Source: Trichomonas vaginalis G3 (taxonomy: Eukaryota; Parabasalia; Trichomonadida; Trichomonadidae). From it: a stretch of 64,000 bases of DNA. Every line of letters begins with the position of its first letter. Position 1 is the stretch's first letter. Location: positions 21,281,896-21,345,895 of the forward strand of contig NC_067206.1 in assembly GCF_026262505.1 (NCBI RefSeq), written 5' to 3'. The position numbers were made by a program, and so were the translations under genes. The notes beneath the pieces were generated by a model. That model worked only from the letters and a program-made list of their open reading frames with translations, was not told where the DNA came from and did not search any database. Positions 60,442-64,000 of the stretch are shown piece by piece.

Positions 60442-62418
60442 AAACAGAAATTCATCAAAAGTGACACCTCAGAAAAGCTATAATATTGAATTTTTGGAAC
60501 TTTTGATAGAGCACGTTTTTAAATATTAATTAAAGTAAATGTATATTTCGTAAAGATTCTTTTTAATAAAAAATAAAATTTTGAAGAAGAACACAAAATC
60601 TTCTGAAAAATAATATCACATAAACTCATATTATTTTCTAATATATAACTATTTTATATAAAAATCAAATTCAATGATCTTAAAAGCGAAGGATAAACCT
60701 CAAAATTTACGAATATAATGAGTGGGAATATAATGCTTATCTATCATAAAACCATATGAAATATCAATTTTTGCTTTACGCCTAATTTTTGACGACAATT
60801 AGCAAAAAATGTTAAATGTTAACACTCAGTCCATTTGAATATGAAAAATAAAATTGACTTTGATTAAATGTTTTTATTTATCATGCAATTCTTCTTGCGA
60901 CCAAAGATTTGAATAAAATTTCAAAAAATAAGATAGCTTAAAAATAATATACGGTAGTGTTTACTAATAGATGAATAGTATATAAATTCTATTAAAATGG
61001 ATTTGATCCAAAAAGATATATAAAATTTGATCATAAATAAAATTGTTTAGAAGTCATTTAAAATGATGTAATTATTCAAATTTTGCTAAAACCCATTCCT
61101 CTTTGATATATAACTCCCATTTTTGCATTTCTGGCTCGTACCAAAATTTTGAAACTTCGAATAATTCGTTAGGAGTGTAATTACTATTCGTTTTTGGATT
61201 AATATCGAGAGATAAATGTGGTGTATTGTTGTATTTTTCAATGAACTGCTGAACTGAGTCCTTGATTTGTTGAATATCATCCAACTCGTCTGGCAAAAAC
61301 TTTTCTAAGCTTGGCCACAGGCGCTCCACCTTGCCGTTCTGTCTTGGCATATACGGCAAGGTGTGCTTCCAAACTATTCCGTTTTCCTGCATAACCTGGC
61401 CGAATTCACCGCGGTTTTCACCGCCGTTATCGGTCCAGATGCAGTAAGGGATAAACTCCTCTAAAAGTTTTCTTAAAATATTCGCTGTTGAGTTGGAAGA
61501 CTTGTTTTTCAATAATTTAGTTTTGAGAACTTTACGTGTCATATCATTCAATATGGCAAAGAATGGAAAAGAAACATTACCGTGAAGGTAATGAATATCG
61601 CAGTGCCATATCAAATTCTTTGATATGGCACGATATTTGGTAGGTGGATCTGCTGGTTTGTAATCTCTTTTTGAAGATAAACCTGATTCCATCATAAATT
61701 TTTCCACTTGATGAGGCTTTATTTTTTGTAAATTGTCAAAAATTTGATCTTTTGTCAAATCTTCTATATTTTCAAATTCTTTTGCAATTTCTTCTTTTTC
61801 TTTCTCACAATCGGGATTTTGAACAATATTTTGAAACCTTTTAATCAATAAATAAGTTTTTGAAATTCCTCCTTTATATTGTGAAACACAAGAATTAATT
61901 AATTGTTTTTGTTCAAATGTTGGTGGATTTGGTTTTCTGCCGCGACTAACTTTTGGTAATTCGATTTCTTGAAGTTGAAATGCTCTTCTTATTGTATTTT
62001 CGGCAACATTCAATTTAATTTTACCATTTTCCAATTCAACTTCCTTTCCCACACTTTTGTAATATTCACCTTCTTCTATTCTTCTTTTAGCTTCAAATAG
62101 CCATTCTCTGTTTATAGATTTGGCAGTAGTCATAAAAGTGGTCCTTCTTTTGTGATAAGATTCAAATTTGAATGTGGATGATAAATAAAAATCAAAAATA
62201 ATTGTTATAATTTAAATGAAGAAGTAATTTAAAACGATTTTATTTATGATCAAATTTTATATATTTTTTTGGATCAAATCCATTTTAATAGAATTTATAT
62301 ACTATTCATCTATTAGTAAACACTACCGTATATTATTTTTAAGCTATCTTATTTTTTGAACTTTTATTCAAATCTTTGGTCGCAAGAAGAATTGCATGAT
62401 AAATATTTAATCAAGTCA
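60442..62418 (-). mobile_element. rve-integrase element, right end cut by the gap (U8)
   Basis: Left outer repeat, left inverted repeat, gene and the inner part of the right inverted repeat are present; the contig ends inside the right arm. Confidence 0.75.
61072..62133 (-). CDS. rve-type DDE integrase/transposase, 353 aa (U8)
   Basis: Protein identical to 4021-5082. Initiator TCACA at 62151-62155. Confidence 0.85.
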   Translation of the reverse strand: MTTAKSINREWLFEAKRRIEEGEYYKSVGKEVELENGKIKLNVAENTIRRAFQLQEIELPKVSRGRKPNPPTFEQKQLINSCVSQYKGGISKTYLLIKRFQNIVQNPDCEKEKEEIAKEFENIEDLTKDQIFDNLQKIKPHQVEKFMMESGLSSKRDYKPADPPTKYRAISKNLIWHCDIHYLHGNVSFPFFAILNDMTRKVLKTKLLKNKSSNSTANILRKLLEEFIPYCIWTDNGGENRGEFGQVMQENGIVWKHTLPYMPRQNGKVERLWPSLEKFLPDELDDIQQIKDSVQQFIEKYNNTPHLSLDINPKTNSNYTPNELFEVSKFWYEPEMQKWELYIKEEWVLAKFE

Positions 62419-62518
62419 NNNNNNNNNNNNNNNNNNNNNNNNNNNNNNNNNNNNNNNNNNNNNNNNNNNNNNNNNNNNNNNNNNNNNNNNNNNNNNNNNN
62501 NNNNNNNNNNNNNNNNNN
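62419..62518. other. Assembly gap of 100 N
   Basis: Exactly 100 Ns between the macrosatellite and an unrelated contig carrying ordinary host-type genes. No sequence supports the adjacency. Confidence 0.99.
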
Positions 62519-62910
62519 TGACTATTTAAGCACACCAATCTTATATATTGTTTCAAACTTAGGTTCAAAGTGCTATTCGAATGTCGACAGAAACTACTAT
62601 GACCAAAAGATACTCATGCGTAATAAACAACACTTTCTCTGCTGGTTTGCCTATTGTTCATTCGAATGCAGAATTTTCAACCTAGTGAACTCAAACACTT
62701 TGGCAAGTATAACGTTGACATTAGTTGACGCAAACTTTGTTCCTGTAAAACTTTTATGTCCTATGTATTTGTCAATAGAGCAGAAAGTTTCGAATTGGAA
62801 GATGCAACCGGTTGAAGTATTGTATTACAAGAACAACTTCAACAACAAATAGCTCAAGAACAACAAATGCAACAAATAGCTCAAGAAATAAAAAAAATAT
62901 TTTTTATTTT
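62519..62910 (+). other. Contig start with unassigned open frames
   Basis: A plus-strand frame is open from the contig edge (62520) to a stop at 62850-62852 but is rich in rare-looking Cys/Tyr/Phe runs and matches nothing I know. A different plus frame over about 62822-62900 is glutamine-rich, with a 9-residue repeat (QQIAQEQQM) encoded by an 18-bp direct repeat at 62843-62860 and 62870-62887. These may be parts of one damaged gene, or non-coding. I cannot support a definite call. Confidence 0.3.
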
Positions 62911-63708
62911 TTATAAAATGTACAGAATAGATGTTTCAGATTTTATGACTTCCAAGCATTCAGAAATATGTGTCCATTTAGAGACTATAACAATTGCATT
63001 CGAATCTAGAGATTTAACAAATTGGAAATCCCCATTAATACATGCTTCAAGCAAGATTGTATTTTCATCTGAGTTTCGCTTTTCACTTAATCCAACTGCA
63101 CATGAAATAGGCATTTTAATATTATCACGCTTCTTTGTAAGTCCTTCAAGGAAATTATCACGCTTTTTAGAAAGTTCTTTAAGGAAATTGTAAGCTGTGT
63201 CAAAATCTGACTTCAATGGAATTTCATGTATTGTCGTAATTTTATTGATTCTTTGTTGTAATTGATTATTTTCATTATGACATTTGAATATTTCGTTCAT
63301 GAGTTGTGCATTTTGAATATTAAATTGTGATATTTCATTTTGAAGTTGTGTTTGATTATTTTGAAGTTGTGTTTGATTTTTTTGATTTTCTATGTGTTTA
63401 GTAAAGAAATCTATTAATCCAGATGATGATTCAAGTTTCAAACAGGTTTCGTAGGTTTTAAGAATATTAATAGCGTCTTCAAATGATGTAACACAAACTT
63501 TGCATTTTTGAACAAATTTATATAATTTTGGTAATGAATATTTTGTTTTACCTTGCAAAAGAAGAGTTTTGAAAAGAGTTGGATCAAGATTTGCTTTCTC
63601 TAAAATGTTTGGAATGTTTTCTTGATCAATAATATCAAAAAAGTTTTCTTGATCGATATATGTTTGAATATTTTTTGCGATATAGTCTATATATAAAGAA
63701 AGACTCAT
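62911..63708 (-). CDS. Truncated ankyrin-repeat/DUF3447-family protein
   Basis: 265 aa from the first ATG (63706-63708); a frame extension beginning at a GTG one codon upstream is not needed. The N-terminal part (1-100) is the helical region typical of the very large trichomonad ankyrin family (FEDAINILKTYETC). Residues about 108-160 are an Asn/Gln-rich coiled coil containing a QTQLQNNQTQLQN repeat. Residues 178-196 duplicate KKRDN, with a matching DNA duplication near 63120-63180. A first ankyrin repeat starts at 216 (NTILLEACINGDFQFVKSL) and then decays into unrelated residues and a stop, where full family members continue with many more repeats. The stop is followed by A-rich sequence and forms TAAA, as trichomonad 3' ends do. 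Probably a truncated gene, a scaffold protein if expressed. No good initiator precedes the ATG. Confidence 0.7.
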   Translation of the reverse strand: MSLSLYIDYIAKNIQTYIDQENFFDIIDQENIPNILEKANLDPTLFKTLLLQGKTKYSLPKLYKFVQKCKVCVTSFEDAINILKTYETCLKLESSSGLIDFFTKHIENQKNQTQLQNNQTQLQNEISQFNIQNAQLMNEIFKCHNENNQLQQRINKITTIHEIPLKSDFDTAYNFLKELSKKRDNFLEGLTKKRDNIKMPISCAVGLSEKRNSDENTILLEACINGDFQFVKSLDSNAIVIVSKWTHISECLEVIKSETSILYIL

Positions 63709-63926
63709 CACAAAAAAATTATCAGATTTTTTCTGACCAAACGGTCTCTATCGTCAACTTTACTATCAAATAAAGTAGCTTGATGTTTTTAAAATCTAAT
63801 TCTCAATCTCATTGTTTTAATGAAATTCTACTCAAAGATTCTGAAATTTAGAATTAGAACATCAAAAATTCATTTAATAAAGGAGAAAGGGACAGACTAG
63901 CCCATTGTCACTTTTTAATTTAGCAA
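63709..63926. promoter_or_regulatory. Divergent intergenic region
   Basis: The 218 bp between two divergently read genes. The plus-strand side ends with a clear initiator at 63908; the minus-strand side has no TCA(C/T)(A/T) within the last 50 bases before the ankyrin gene's ATG, which fits that gene being a damaged or silent copy. Confidence 0.4.
63908..63912 (+). promoter_or_regulatory. Initiator (Inr), TCACT
   Basis: TCACT followed by a T-run, with the presumed +1 A at 63910, 17 nt before the ATG at 63927. This matches the T. vaginalis consensus and leader length. Confidence 0.6.
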
Positions 63927-64000
63927 ATGAACGCTTATGGAGTGGAGTTTTTGGGTAAATCTGATTTGCTTATAAATGAAATAAAATCAAAAGAAACCAT
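63927..64000 (+). CDS. Start of an unidentified gene, cut by the window edge
   Basis: ATG at 63927 opens a frame (MNAYGVEFLGKSDLL) that is still open at the last base, about 24 codons later. The initiator 17 nt upstream is the main support. Too short to assign a family. Confidence 0.5.
   Translation, partial: MNAYGVEFLGKSDLLINEIKSKET

Larger units (their letters stand above)
27430..62418. repeat. Macrosatellite array, contig 2 (four units)
   Basis: Same unit as contig 1, in the same orientation. It starts at the base equivalent to 5375 of the first unit and ends at the base equivalent to 5374, so it also holds a whole number (four) of units: the last 3.4 kb of one, three complete ones (8654, 8782, 8782 bp), and the first 5.4 kb of another. 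The final 20 bases before the gap are slightly shortened relative to other copies, as expected at a low-quality contig end. Confidence 0.96.
57053..62418. repeat. Macrosatellite unit U8, left-hand part only
   Basis: Equivalent to 1-5374 of U1, cut by the second gap inside the right arm of the integrase element. It complements U4 exactly, so U8 and U4 together make one unit of about 8.77 kb. Confidence 0.94.

Noticed and set aside
1-62418. LTR retrotransposon reading of the long direct repeats
   Set aside because: The direct repeats are the tandem unit itself; there is no reverse transcriptase, protease or primer-binding site, and the integrase has inverted, not direct, repeats at its sides.
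1-64000. tRNA or rRNA genes
   Set aside because: No cloverleaf with the conserved GGTTCGA-type T-loop and no rRNA signature was seen; a covariance scan was not possible here.

Overview
The window looks like a parabasalid (Trichomonas-type) genome. It is very AT-rich, shows no introns, and carries at its right end a protein of the large trichomonad ankyrin/DUF3447 family. Two ATGs are preceded, at 17 and 20 nt, by the short TCA(C/T)(A/T) initiator known from Trichomonas vaginalis. The species is inference.

Almost everything up to 62418 is one macrosatellite: a head-to-tail array of a near-identical unit of 8.65-9.15 kb. Numbering the units U1-U8, they lie at U1 1-9030, U2 9031-18180, U3 18181-27329, a 100-N gap, U4 27430-30834 (partial), U5 30835-39488, U6 39489-48270, U7 48271-57052 and U8 57053-62418 (partial), then a second 100-N gap. 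Both contigs are exact whole-number cycles of the unit: three units before the first gap, four between the gaps, each starting one base after the point where it ends. That suggests a circular assembly path, which could come from a circular molecule or from a collapsed tandem array.

Each unit is a fixed mosaic of fossils. In order (U1 coordinates): an unrecognised coding fragment (173-418, -); a decayed pogo/Tigger-type DDE transposase (936-2274, -); a single-gene element with about 453-bp terminal inverted repeats and an apparently intact 353-aa rve-type integrase (4021-5082, -), set inside further nested inverted repeats; a ubiquitin-specific-protease fragment (6007-6234, -); a 1.2-kb chain of strong hairpins (6257-7501) holding a GC-rich 122-bp minisatellite; the 3' end of an unidentified gene (7613-7960, +); and a second, broken integrase fossil (8501-9035, +) with a 0.3-kb MITE-like insertion. 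Minisatellite copy number (2 to 6 full repeats) explains nearly all of the unit length difference. The integrase is the only gene in the unit that looks complete.

The last 1.5 kb (62519-64000) is a different contig, unrelated to the array: a truncated ankyrin-family gene (62911-63708, -) and, divergent from it, the start of another gene (63927 onward, +) with a textbook initiator. Its placement next to the array rests on the scaffold gap only.

The features most worth a second look are the cyclic contig closure and the hairpin chain, whose sequence variants keep the stems pairable as RNA.
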